Of a stretch of 57,296 nucleotides of DNA, positions 37,977 through 45,865 are shown in pieces. The stretch is from Bacteroidales bacterium. Its GTDB lineage: Bacteria; Bacteroidota; Bacteroidia; Bacteroidales; F082. A model generated the notes under the pieces. That model had not been told where the DNA came from. It did not search any database and saw only the letters and a program-made list of their open reading frames with translations. The position numbers were made by a program, and so were the translations under genes. The stretch spans positions 1 through 57,296 of the forward strand of contig JALNZT010000031.1 of assembly GCA_023229135.1 (NCBI GenBank), read 5' to 3'. How positions within the stretch are numbered: the stretch's first letter is position 1; every line of letters begins with the position of its first letter.

Positions 37977-39248
37977 TTAGAAGCTTTTCATCAACACATG
38001 ACCTACCCGGCACTCTAAACAGCGTTTAGGTTTGCAATAATTCTGGTGCATATAAATCAGTGACTGGGTGTGCAGGGCGTTGGCCGGAATCAGTCCAGCA
38101 CTTTCAAATTTATGTATCAAACTGTTGTTTTCGGGCTCTAATTCTTCGAGCAACAGCAAGGCTTTTTCTTGCATAGTCACATCTTCATGTAATTTACCAT
38201 ACGCAAAAATCGACTGAACCACTGTATTGATCAATATCAGTTGAATGGCGTCATCGCCCAGCTTTTTAGTTTTGCCTGCCGATTCTTTGTCAAACTGAAA
38301 ATGATTGTTCCAGTATGCGGAGGCTTCAACTTTCAGGAGTTGAGTGATTTGGGCGCTGTTTTCTGCAAAACGGATTTTTGAGAAAAGATTTCCATGCTTG
38401 TGAGTGAGTGCAGCGAGTTGTGCAATTCTGATAGTGGGGAAGTTCACCGGACGCATCCGCATAAACCGCCACTGACTGGCATTCATAGCTTTGAGTTGGT
38501 ATTTTTTAGCTAAAAACTGAAATTCTTTTTGTAGGCGTTTTGGATAGTCGTCCTTAAAATCTGCTTCGAGCAGGCCTGCTACGCCATAAAGCAATGCTTC
38601 AAGCTGAAAGAGCTGGTCGCGGTGTTTGAGTAATATTTTAAGAGGAAGCATGCGTGCCAGCTGTTCAAAAGCCTGCTGATTGACTTTGAAACCAAAATTT
38701 TTAACCAAAAGCTGATAAAAACAATCCTCCCAATCGTTAGCAGAGGCTTTCAGAAAGTCAAAAATAAGTTCGGTTTTTATTTCAAGCCGTTCGGCTATCA
38801 GCCTGTCGAGCCACGAAAGCCAGGTAAAACGCTGTACTTTATCCAACATAGCTTCGCAGGCAATCCAGCGGCGGCTGTCGATAAAAGAGCGGTAACGCAA
38901 TAAAATCGAAGTGTCGAAAGCATTTTTTATTTCCAGCGTGGGAATGGCTTTTTGGGTGCCGTCATATATCTGTTTATCAGCTTCATACACTACGTGTAAA
39001 ACTACATTGTCGTACGCTTTATCGGTATCGTGCCGGTGTTTATACCAATCTGAAGCATTCACGTGTATTTCTACATTACCGGCCCATAAAGTGTCGCCAA
39101 TTTTCAGACGAGCATTTAAGAAATCCGGGCCTGCATCGTGGTTAGAAGTGCCGGGGTGAAGTATTGTAATGGGCTGCTTATCAGTTGTAAATAATTCCGG
39201 GAGCAGTAATTTATTTTCCCACAGGTATAAAATAAAAACCTCTTTCAT
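37977..39248 (-). CDS. DUF2851 family protein
   Basis: 423 aa. The N-terminal third matches the DUF2851 pattern well: ILHPGTSNHDAGPDFLNARL, then WAGNVEIHVNASDWYKHRHD and VVLHVVYEADKQI. The C-terminal end has a CKPKRCLECRVGH cluster of cysteines that may bind metal. DUF2851 proteins are nearly confined to Bacteroidota. Their function is unknown; the GNVEIHV core resembles nuclease-like folds, which is inference. It is a single gene, divergent from the zapA operon. Confidence 0.88.
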   Translation of the reverse strand: MKEVFILYLWENKLLLPELFTTDKQPITILHPGTSNHDAGPDFLNARLKIGDTLWAGNVEIHVNASDWYKHRHDTDKAYDNVVLHVVYEADKQIYDGTQKAIPTLEIKNAFDTSILLRYRSFIDSRRWIACEAMLDKVQRFTWLSWLDRLIAERLEIKTELIFDFLKASANDWEDCFYQLLVKNFGFKVNQQAFEQLARMLPLKILLKHRDQLFQLEALLYGVAGLLEADFKDDYPKRLQKEFQFLAKKYQLKAMNASQWRFMRMRPVNFPTIRIAQLAALTHKHGNLFSKIRFAENSAQITQLLKVEASAYWNNHFQFDKESAGKTKKLGDDAIQLILINTVVQSIFAYGKLHEDVTMQEKALLLLEELEPENNSLIHKFESAGLIPANALHTQSLIYMHQNYCKPKRCLECRVGHVLMKSF

Positions 39249-39565
39249 GGCGGTAGTTTAATCGGTTTTATGGGGCAAGTGTTTTAAAAACAGCACGCAA
39301 GATACAAATAGTTTGTTTTTTTTTAACAATATGCCTTCAAAGTGAATTATTTATCTGCCTTTATACAGAGGAAGCTTGTCTGGCTTAGCCACTAAAAAAT
39401 TGATATTCTCTGTTTAGGACACAATCTTATAAATATAAATTACAGTCTCCCAATGTTTTGACATAGATTAGTTTGGGTCGGCATCGAATTTGTGTTTTAA
39501 CACTTGCGCTTGCATTGCGAAAATATGTACTTTTGTGAAAAGATCAGAAAACTCAACCGTAAATC
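39249..39565. other. Divergent intergenic region, DUF2851 gene / zapA operon
   Basis: About 317 bases without a gene. It holds the zapA-operon promoter at its right end (see 39504-39535). No hairpin stands out elsewhere. Confidence 0.5.
39504..39535 (+). promoter_or_regulatory. Promoter of the coiled-coil/zapA operon
   Basis: TTG at 39504-39506, 21-base spacer, TACTTTTG at 39528-39535, an exact TAnnTTTG box. Transcription should start near 39542, about 25 bases before the ATG at 39566. Confidence 0.65.
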
Positions 39566-39856
39566 ATGGCTGAAACCAGTGTGCTTATTTCAGGTATTGA
39601 ATACAAGCTTCAAAAGCTGATTGCACACAACAAACGGCTGCGCGCACGAGTAGAAGATTTGGAAAGCGAGAATGAAACACTTCAGGCAGTGCTTGCTGAG
39701 CTTCAGGAATCGCATGGTCAATTAACAGATCAATTAAATAAAAAAGTTATTGTAAACGCGCTCGAAAGTGAGATGGAAATAGAAGAAGGAAGGAAGCTTA
39801 TCAAAGCACTCGTGCGAGAGATAGACCAATGTGTTGCAATGCTGAATAAAGAATAA
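39566..39856 (+). CDS. Small coiled-coil protein encoded upstream of zapA
   Basis: 96 aa, almost entirely helical. A long coiled coil spans about residues 10-60 (LQKLIAHNKRLRARVEDLES, NETLQAVLAELQES). The C-terminal part (EEGRKLIKALVREIDQCVAML) is a second helix. There is no named family I can assign. It lies 17 bp before zapA and shares its promoter, which suggests a role in cell division, perhaps comparable in form to ZapB, the coiled-coil partner of ZapA in proteobacteria. That link rests on shape and position only. Confidence 0.8.
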   Translation: MAETSVLISGIEYKLQKLIAHNKRLRARVEDLESENETLQAVLAELQESHGQLTDQLNKKVIVNALESEMEIEEGRKLIKALVREIDQCVAMLNKE

Positions 39857-39873
39857 TAACAGTGTGAGAAATC

Positions 39874-40164
39874 ATGAATGAAATTACGATTAATATATTG
39901 GTAGCCGAAAGAACCTACAAATTAAAGATAGATAGGGAAGGGGAGGAGCGTGTTCGTAAAGCTGCCAATATTATAAATGATCGGATTAAGTTGTACGCTC
40001 AAGCTTATGCATACAAGGATAATCAGGATTTACTGGCGATGACAGCCCTTCATTTGGCCACATCAGAAGCAAGTCTTGAAGCAGAGTTAGGGTTTAAAAA
40101 TCAGGAATTGGATCAAAAGCTGCAACAACTTGATAAACTGCTGTCTGACAATATTCAGGAATAA
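39874..40164 (+). CDS. zapA: Cell division protein ZapA
   Basis: 96 aa. The ZapA fold is recognisable: ITINILVAERTYKLKIDREG beta hairpin, EERVRKAANIINDRI helix, AYAYKDNQDLLAMTALHLA and a C-terminal coiled coil. ZapA binds FtsZ and bundles protofilaments at the division ring. Length is typical. It follows the coiled-coil gene by 17 bp and is followed by the structured RNA at 40190, the same order (zapA then 6S RNA) known from other bacteria. Confidence 0.88.
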   Translation: MNEITINILVAERTYKLKIDREGEERVRKAANIINDRIKLYAQAYAYKDNQDLLAMTALHLATSEASLEAELGFKNQELDQKLQQLDKLLSDNIQE

Positions 40165-40189
40165 AGCAACAAAACGTTCTTTGAAGAAA

Positions 40190-40390
40190 TAATGCCCGCT
40201 TAGTTCAAACCGTGATTGTAAACTCAACATTACTTTCATAAGGGTTAGCTCATTATATTCAAAAACAGGCCTCACTCCTTTTAGGAGATTTGCTTCGGCA
40301 ATACAGTGGAAGTTTGCGCGTATAGGCTGCCCTAAACGTGTTTATTTGGGGTTTACTAACTCCTTTGAATTAATGCGGGCATTTTTATTT
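40190..40390 (+). ncRNA. ssrS: Probable 6S RNA
   Basis: A closing stem pairs AATGCCCGC (40191-40199) with GCGGGCATT (40375-40383), extended by TTAGTTCAAA (40200-40209) with TTTGAATTAA (40364-40373), one bulged T and one G-T pair. The inside is largely single-stranded at the flanks. A central arm pairs GCCT/AGGC and CACT/AGTG, carrying the small hairpins CTCC-tttta-GGAG and TTGC-ttcg-GCAA. A T-rich tract (TTTTTATTT) follows. Length near 190 nt, closed-bubble shape and location after zapA all fit 6S RNA, which binds the housekeeping RNA polymerase holoenzyme by mimicking open promoter DNA. The identity rests on shape and context, not on a covariance model. Confidence 0.78.
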
Positions 40391-40424
40391 CCACTTTTCG
40401 GGCTTTTTTAAAAGCTAACAAACT

Positions 40425-41969
40425 ATGGGAGAGATTTTTATTTACCTGCTACTGGTTATTGCCGGTAGTACAATCGGAGGGCTGATTACAGCCACCGCTT
40501 TGAGAAAGGCCGTTACAAAAAAGAGTGAGTTGCTACTCGAAGAAGCAAAAGAGAAAGCTGAAGTGATTAAAAAAGAAAAAATTCTTCAAGCCAAAGAAAA
40601 ATTTATTCATCTTAAATCTGATCACGAGAAGATGATCTCTGAGAAAAACAGGGAGATTCAAAAAGCAGAGGGCAGGCTGCAAAGTAAGGAACAACAGTTT
40701 TCCCAAAAGATGGATGATTATCAACGTAAACAACGTGAACTGAATGTTTTACGTCAAAATTTGAGCACCCAACAAGATATTCTGAACAAGCGTCAGAGCG
40801 AGCTGGATAAAGTGCAGGACGAACAGGCGAAGTTGCTTGAAAAAGTCTCCGGATTTTCAGCACAGGAAGCCAAGATGGAACTGATTGAGCTTATTCGTGA
40901 TGAAGCCAATTCCGAGGCAATGATTTTAGTAAAAGACATTACCGAGGAAGCAAAATTGACAGCTAATATGGCTGCCAAAAAGATTATTGTTGAAACAATA
41001 CAACGTACTGCTGCCGAGCACGCTATCGAAAATACCGTGACGGTTTTTAACATCGAAAGCGATGAAATAAAAGGCCGCATCATTGGCCGCGAAGGTCGTA
41101 ACATCCGTGCTCTGGAAGCACTTACCGGCGTAGAAATTATTATCGACGATAGTCCCGATGCTATCTTACTTTCCGGTTTTGATCCTGTAAGACGTGAAAT
41201 AGCCCGTCTTTCCTTGCAAAAGTTGGTCACAGATGGCCGTATTCACCCAGCCCGTATCGAAGAGGTGGTGAAAAAAACCGAGAAACAAATTGAGCAGGAA
41301 ATTCTGGAAACAGGAAAGCGTACAGTAATCGATTTAGGTATTCATAACGTTCATGCTGAGCTAATTAAGATGATCGGCCGTATGAAATATCGCTCTTCTT
41401 ACGGACAAAACTTGCTACAGCACTCCATGGAAGTGGCCAGGCTTTGCGCCACCATGGCCTCCGAACTTGGCCTGAATGCTAAAGTGGCCAAGCGTGCAGG
41501 CTTATTACACGATATTGGAAAAATAGCCGAAAATGCAGAGGAATTACCTCACGCCATATTAGGCATGAAGATTGCTGAGAAGTACAAAGAAAAGCCAGAT
41601 GTGTGTAATGCAATAGGAGCTCACCACGATGAAATAGAGATGGAAACCCTTATTGCACCTATTGTTCAGGTGTGCGATGCTATTTCCGGAGCGAGACCGG
41701 GAGCCCGTCGCGAAGTTGTGGAAGCTTATATCCAACGTCTAAAAAAACTAGAAGAAATGGCCCTGACCTATCCGGGAGTGGTAAAAACTTATGCCATACA
41801 GGCCGGCCGTGAATTGCGTGTTATCGTTGGCGCTGATAAAGTTACTGATGCCGACGCTGATAAACTCGCATTTGATTTGAGTCGTAAGATTCAAACAGAG
41901 ATGACCTATCCAGGTCAAATTAAAATAACTGTGATCCGCGAAACACGCGCGGTGAGTTATGCTAAATAA
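40425..41969 (+). CDS. rny: Ribonuclease Y
   Basis: 514 aa, standard length. N-terminal membrane anchor (FIYLLLVIAGSTIGGLITAT), long coiled coil to about residue 200, KH domain (IKGRIIGREGRNIRALEAL, TGVEIIIDDSPDAI), then HD domain with HSMEVARLCATMASEL, LLHDIGKIAE (near residue 363) and AHHDEIEME. Rny is the membrane-bound endonuclease that starts mRNA decay in many bacteria lacking RNase E. It lies directly behind the 6S RNA candidate and 23 bp before a small outer-membrane protein gene. Confidence 0.96.
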   Translation: MGEIFIYLLLVIAGSTIGGLITATALRKAVTKKSELLLEEAKEKAEVIKKEKILQAKEKFIHLKSDHEKMISEKNREIQKAEGRLQSKEQQFSQKMDDYQRKQRELNVLRQNLSTQQDILNKRQSELDKVQDEQAKLLEKVSGFSAQEAKMELIELIRDEANSEAMILVKDITEEAKLTANMAAKKIIVETIQRTAAEHAIENTVTVFNIESDEIKGRIIGREGRNIRALEALTGVEIIIDDSPDAILLSGFDPVRREIARLSLQKLVTDGRIHPARIEEVVKKTEKQIEQEILETGKRTVIDLGIHNVHAELIKMIGRMKYRSSYGQNLLQHSMEVARLCATMASELGLNAKVAKRAGLLHDIGKIAENAEELPHAILGMKIAEKYKEKPDVCNAIGAHHDEIEMETLIAPIVQVCDAISGARPGARREVVEAYIQRLKKLEEMALTYPGVVKTYAIQAGRELRVIVGADKVTDADADKLAFDLSRKIQTEMTYPGQIKITVIRETRAVSYAK

Positions 41970-41992
41970 TTAAAAACCTCAAATGTTGAATT

Positions 41993-42493
41993 ATGAAAAA
42001 ATCAATCTTATTTCTTGTGTTGGTCGTTGCCACCACAGGATTATTCGCTCAAAGCCCCATAGGCGAAAGGGGCAAACAAATAAACTTCGGAACAGGATTC
42101 TCCTCTTATGGAATTCCTCTCTATTTTGGGATGGATTTTGGTGTGCATCCTGATATTACCGTTGGGTTTAATGGTTCTTTCCGCTCTTATAGTGATAATT
42201 GGGACGGAGATAGCTACAACCACAGTGTAATTGGTCTATTTGCCAATGGAAATTATCATTTCAACACCATTTTAAACATTCCACGCGATTGGGATTTTTA
42301 TGCCGGTTTGAGTTTGGGATATTATATATGGAACAATGATTCTAAATATGGTGGTTCAAACACCTCAGGTTTGGGCTTCGATGCACAAATCGGTGGACGC
42401 TACTACTGGAGCAGTCACTGGGGCGTAAACCTTGAATTTGGTGGTGGCAATGCCACATCAGGCGGAAGGATTGGCTTGAGTTATATTTTGTAA
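41993..42493 (+). CDS. Small outer-membrane beta-barrel-like protein
   Basis: 166 aa. Signal peptide MKKSILFLVLVVATTGLFAQ. The mature part alternates aromatic and small residues with repeated strand-like blocks (FGMDFGVHPDITVGFNGSF, WDFYAGLSLGYYIW, GRIGLSYIL at the C-terminus), as expected for an eight-stranded outer-membrane barrel of the OmpW/OmpA-like kind. No specific family can be assigned. It is 23 bp after rny and is closed by a terminator. Confidence 0.8.
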   Translation: MKKSILFLVLVVATTGLFAQSPIGERGKQINFGTGFSSYGIPLYFGMDFGVHPDITVGFNGSFRSYSDNWDGDSYNHSVIGLFANGNYHFNTILNIPRDWDFYAGLSLGYYIWNNDSKYGGSNTSGLGFDAQIGGRYYWSSHWGVNLEFGGGNATSGGRIGLSYIL

Positions 42494-42513
42494 ATCATAC
42501 CGTTTTAAATAAC

Positions 42514-42549
42514 AAAAAGCCTTGCCCAGCGATGAGTAAGGCTTTTTTT
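42514..42549 (+). terminator. Rho-independent terminator after the rny unit
   Basis: AAAAAGCCTT and AAGGCTTTTT form a 10-bp stem around a 14-base loop, with the T-tract continuing to 42549. It lies 20 bp after the beta-barrel gene's stop codon. Confidence 0.88.
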
Positions 42550-43162
42550 GACGTAGTCTTTGTAGGCGAACGAAGGTGCTTGATTTCCATAATTCTAAGG
42601 TGTTTTGGAAATAAATGTCCATACCTACCTGGGTGTTTTGAAATTTTTGGGCCTAAAATTGTTTTGTAGATTTGGTTTACTATTTGCCGATTGGGAACTA
42701 CCCATTAATTCCCCACTACGTGGATTATCTTCAACACACTTTCGCTATTGCACGATTTTCTTCGGATGATTGCGAGCCTTTATGTTTTGAGAAGTAATCT
42801 TTCTGTTTGTTAGCACGATCTCTTCCCGTTATTTTCATCCCGCGGGGGTAAAACTCTTTAGAAGTAAAAAAAGTAATGACTTTGAGCAATAGTTTTGCAT
42901 GGATATCTGAAAATTTTGCAGCGGCACAAACAAAATCCCTTTAGTCAAACAGAAAACGAAAAAAAGCCACCTCCTTTTCTGGAAGTAGGCAATGCTATCA
43001 TTATTGGTGGTGAAGTAGGTTTGAACTATTTCATGGCCAAAAAAAAACAGCTTGACCGTTAAAGTCTAAATATTTAATTTTAAGCATATTATTACAGTTT
43101 TTAAGTTTCGGGAGCTAAGTTAATAAAGTACGCGAAACTCTTTTAAACTACAAACATAGCTG
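42550..43162. other. Non-coding region with a possible gene remnant
   Basis: About 610 bases. Most shows no coding signal. At roughly 42921-43061 on the plus strand, a frame without a start codon reads IPLVKQKTKKKPPPFLEVGN, then AIIIGGEVGLNYFM, ending at a TAA. It has protein-like composition at its end and could be the tail of a decayed gene. No family is recognised. Confidence 0.35.
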
Positions 43163-43687
43163 CTAATTAGCTGTCTCAAATTCTCTAATAAGCTCCTCCG
43201 GTGATTTTCCTAAGTATTTTAGTGCTGCCTGTGCATCATCCACGAAGTCGTGATCGGGATATTGCGCCAAAAACTGTTCGTAATATTGTTTGGCATACGC
43301 TAAATCACCCAGCTGTTGATCGTACAAAAAGGCCTTGAAGAAAAGTGCTGTACCTGCTCGTGAATCCTTTGGATAAAGCGCTATATAACTGTCGATTAGC
43401 TTAAGGGTTTTATATGGCTGAGGCAAGTTGAGCGAAATATCGATGGCATTAAAAAGGTATTCGGCAGCAATACTATCTTCTGGATATTTTACGGAATAGT
43501 TGCTGTATAAACTGATTAATTTTTTTGCAGAATCGGCCAGCAAAGTGCCGTCGTGTAATATAAGCCCGTTTTCAAGTGATGAAATTTTTTGCTGTAAATT
43601 TTGTCTGTTTTCGGGCTGCATTTCGGAAGTACATGACATTACAAACAGCAAACCAATAATCACCGAAATACTTGATAAATATCTCAT
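43163..43687 (-). CDS. Lipoprotein with TPR-like repeats
   Basis: 174 aa. Lipobox LLFVMSC at residues 13-19, with the lipid-modified cysteine at residue 19. The mature protein is helical with TPR-like pairs (SIAAEYLFNAIDISLNL, AGTALFFKAFLYDQQLGD, AKQYYEQFLAQYPDHDFVDDA), reminiscent of the BamD/YbgF TPR style. It is probably anchored in the envelope. Exact function is unknown. It lies 19 bp behind def on the same strand and may belong to the ruvX-def unit. Confidence 0.8.
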   Translation of the reverse strand: MRYLSSISVIIGLLFVMSCTSEMQPENRQNLQQKISSLENGLILHDGTLLADSAKKLISLYSNYSVKYPEDSIAAEYLFNAIDISLNLPQPYKTLKLIDSYIALYPKDSRAGTALFFKAFLYDQQLGDLAYAKQYYEQFLAQYPDHDFVDDAQAALKYLGKSPEELIREFETAN

Positions 43688-43706
43688 CTTATTGTAAATT
43701 AGGTTT

Positions 43707-44279
43707 TTATCTTATTTTTTTACGTAGTCTCGGAAAAATCATGCGATAGTCAACATCCACCTTTCCTTCGCTGATGTCGCGAAGTTTTCCCTTTAGTAGC
43801 ATCTTTTTCAGCACCGGAAGCCTGTCCACGTACAAAATTCCTTCAATATGATCGTATTCATGCTGGATGATGCGCGCCAGAATGCCTTTGTAATGCTCTT
43901 CGTGCGCTTGAAAGTTCTCATCTAAGTAGCGTATGGTGATTTCAGGCTGGCGGCTCACTTCCTCGTTCATGCCGGGCAAGCTCAGACAACCTTCTCCCAT
44001 CGGCCATTCCTCACCTTTTTCTTCTAATATGCGCGCGTTGATAAACACTTTCTTAAAGTCTTTTGTTTCCGGATGGTCTTCTTCAAAAGGAGTGGCGTCG
44101 ATTACAAATAGACGTATAGATTTATTGATTTGGGGTGCAGCCAGTCCCACACCAACAGCGGCATACATGGTCTCAAACATGTTTTCGATAAGCGATTGAA
44201 GTTCAGGATAATCGGCTTCAATATCCACGGCTACTTTTCTTAAAGTAGGATGTCCGTATGCTGTAATAGGTAAAATCAT
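43707..44279 (-). CDS. def: Peptide deformylase
   Basis: 190 aa. The three motifs are intact: GVGLAAPQI, EGCLSLPG (metal-binding cysteine) and QHEYDHIEG (metal histidines and catalytic glutamate, near residue 140). The enzyme removes the formyl group from nascent proteins. The start overlaps the ruvX stop by 4 bp (ATGA), so the two genes are translationally coupled. Confidence 0.96.
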   Translation of the reverse strand: MILPITAYGHPTLRKVAVDIEADYPELQSLIENMFETMYAAVGVGLAAPQINKSIRLFVIDATPFEEDHPETKDFKKVFINARILEEKGEEWPMGEGCLSLPGMNEEVSRQPEITIRYLDENFQAHEEHYKGILARIIQHEYDHIEGILYVDRLPVLKKMLLKGKLRDISEGKVDVDYRMIFPRLRKKIR

Positions 44280-44701
44280 CGTCTTTTTTGTTCTAAAGCA
44301 CCCATATAGGATTGTAAAATCAATGTCGCACTGATGGTATCAACCAGCGCTTTGTCTTGGCGTTTTTTTTTGCCCAAGCCGGCGTCAATCATGGTTTGAA
44401 AGGCCATCGCCGAGGTAAAACGCTCATCGAAACGCTGTATGTCGAGGGTCGGAAAGGCTTTGCGCAGCCTGTTCACGAAAGGCTCGATAAAGCGCGTTGA
44501 ATCTGAGGGATTGTTCTGCAAATCACGTGGTTCGCCAATCACTATGGTACTTACATCTTCTCTGGCGAGGTAAGCCTTTACAAAATCAAACGCATCGTGG
44601 CTTCTCACGGTTTCCAGTCCGTTGGCAATCAGTCGCAGTGGATCAGTAACTGCAATGCCACAGCGCTTTTGCCCGAAATCAATAGCCATTATACGTCCCA
44701 T
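44276..44701 (-). CDS. ruvX: Putative pre-16S rRNA nuclease / Holliday-junction resolvase-like RuvX (YqgF)
   Basis: 141 aa. RNase H-like fold motifs: MAIDFGQKRCGIAVTDPLRL at the N-terminus, VIGEPRDLQNN, RFIEPFVNRL and RFDERFTSAMAF with the conserved acidic residues; the C-terminal aspartate is in KALVDTISATLILQSY. The family acts in 16S rRNA 5'-end maturation. It is the first gene of the ruvX-def unit, divergent from dapD. Confidence 0.94.
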   Translation of the reverse strand: MGRIMAIDFGQKRCGIAVTDPLRLIANGLETVRSHDAFDFVKAYLAREDVSTIVIGEPRDLQNNPSDSTRFIEPFVNRLRKAFPTLDIQRFDERFTSAMAFQTMIDAGLGKKKRQDKALVDTISATLILQSYMGALEQKRR

Positions 44702-44722
44702 TCAGTTTGAAATTTGTGCCTG

Positions 44723-44730
44723 CAAAATTA
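44723..44730 (-). promoter_or_regulatory. Probable -7 box (TAATTTTG) of the ruvX-def unit
   Basis: The minus strand reads TAATTTTG, an exact TAnnTTTG match, placing the transcript start near 44716, about 15 bases before the ruvX ATG. A -33 TTTG is not obvious. Confidence 0.45.
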
Positions 44731-44817
44731 CAAAAAGATTTCCGACCTGATGGCATTGCTGCACAGGCTACAAGCGGTGTTTTTTGTAATTTAGCCAATT
44801 CAAAATATTTTGGAGAT

Positions 44818-45633
44818 ATGGAACAGCTAAAAAGAACTATTGAAACGGCCTGGGATGATCGGTCGCTGTTGGAGGACGCAGTGACTATCACTGCTATTGA
44901 AAAGGTGATTGCACTGCTTGATGCAGGCGAATTGCGGGTTGCAGAACCTTTTGAAGGCGGCTGGAAGGTAAATGAATGGGTGAAGAAGGCGGTGATTCTG
45001 TATTTCCCCACGCGCCAAATGGTAACCTTGGAAGTGGGCATGTTGGAGTTTCACGATAAAATTCCGTTGAAGAAAAACTATGCCTCGCTGGGTGTTCGCG
45101 TTGTTCCTCATGCCATCGCACGCTATGGCGCCTATTTGGCCAAAGGCGTAATTATGATGCCTTCCTATGTAAATATTGGTGCTTATGTAGGTTCGGGAAC
45201 GATGGTAGATACCTGGGCTACAGTTGGTTCCTGTGCTCAGATTGGTACGAACGTGCATTTGAGCGGCGGAGTAGGAATTGGCGGCGTGCTGGAACCGGTG
45301 CAGGCGGCTCCTGTAATTATTGAGGACGACTGCTTTATCGGTTCGCGTGCCATTGTGGTTGAAGGTGTTCATATTGAGTACGAAGCGGTGCTCGGCGCAA
45401 ATGTGGTACTTACCAAATCAACACGTATTATTGACGTAAGCGGCAGCCAGCCCAAAGAATATAAAGGTTTTGTGCCAGCGCGATCGGTGGTTATCCCGGG
45501 TAGCTTGCCTAAGGAATTCCCGGCTGGAATATATCAAGTTCCCTGCGCACTAATAATTGGAAAACGCAAAGCATCAACAGATCGTAAGACTTCATTAAAT
45601 GAAGCCTTGCGCGAATATGATGTAGTAATATAA
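44818..45633 (+). CDS. dapD: Tetrahydrodipicolinate N-succinyltransferase DapD
   Basis: 271 aa from the ATG at 44818, matching the family length; an in-frame TTG at 44707 would add 37 unrelated residues and overlap the ruvX promoter. Left-handed beta-helix hexapeptide repeats are clear (VIMMPSYVNIGAYVGSGTMV, VGSCAQIGTNVHLSGGVGIG). The N-terminal helical domain (IETAWDDRSLL, GGWKVNEWVKKAVILYF) and the substrate loop PVIIEDDCFIGSRA are typical. DapD makes N-succinyl-2-amino-6-oxopimelate in the succinylase route to diaminopimelate and lysine. Confidence 0.95.
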   Translation: MEQLKRTIETAWDDRSLLEDAVTITAIEKVIALLDAGELRVAEPFEGGWKVNEWVKKAVILYFPTRQMVTLEVGMLEFHDKIPLKKNYASLGVRVVPHAIARYGAYLAKGVIMMPSYVNIGAYVGSGTMVDTWATVGSCAQIGTNVHLSGGVGIGGVLEPVQAAPVIIEDDCFIGSRAIVVEGVHIEYEAVLGANVVLTKSTRIIDVSGSQPKEYKGFVPARSVVIPGSLPKEFPAGIYQVPCALIIGKRKASTDRKTSLNEALREYDVVI

Positions 45634-45643
45634 GCTGAAAAAT

Positions 45644-45793
45644 ATGTCATTCTGGAGAGTAATATTATGTATCATATTTCCGCCATTAGCGGTGATAGAT
45701 AAAGGTTGTGGCTCAATTCTTATTGTGATACTGCTTACCTTGGCAGGTTGGATACCTGGCGTTATTGGTGCTTTGATTATCAATAATAAGTAA
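45644..45793 (+). CDS. Pmp3/YqaE-family membrane micro-protein
   Basis: 49 aa, read directly: MSFWRVILCIIFPPLAVIDK, then GCGSILIVILLTLAGWIPGV and IGALIINNK. This matches the UPF0057 (Pmp3/YqaE) pattern: PPLAV, a GCG turn between two hydrophobic helices, and LLTLxGWIPGxIxA. Such proteins are two-helix inner-membrane proteins; the yeast member affects membrane potential, but bacterial function is largely unknown. It begins 11 bp after dapD and may share its transcript. Confidence 0.85.
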   Translation: MSFWRVILCIIFPPLAVIDKGCGSILIVILLTLAGWIPGVIGALIINNK

Positions 45794-45865
45794 CAAGGTG
45801 TTGGTATTTGGCACGGCTCTGGAGACTTGCGCCAGCGGTGAAGTGTTGAGCTTCTTGGTTTTTTG

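Noticed and set aside
44707..44817. TTG start giving a 308-residue DapD
   Set aside because: The extra 37 residues do not belong to the family, whose length of about 270 is matched by the ATG at 44818.
45794..45865. G-rich stretch with GGCACGGCTCTGGAGACTTG between the Pmp3-type gene and the DUF3784 gene
   Set aside because: It looks unlike its surroundings and could be a repeat fragment, but no second copy is present in the window and no frame is supported.
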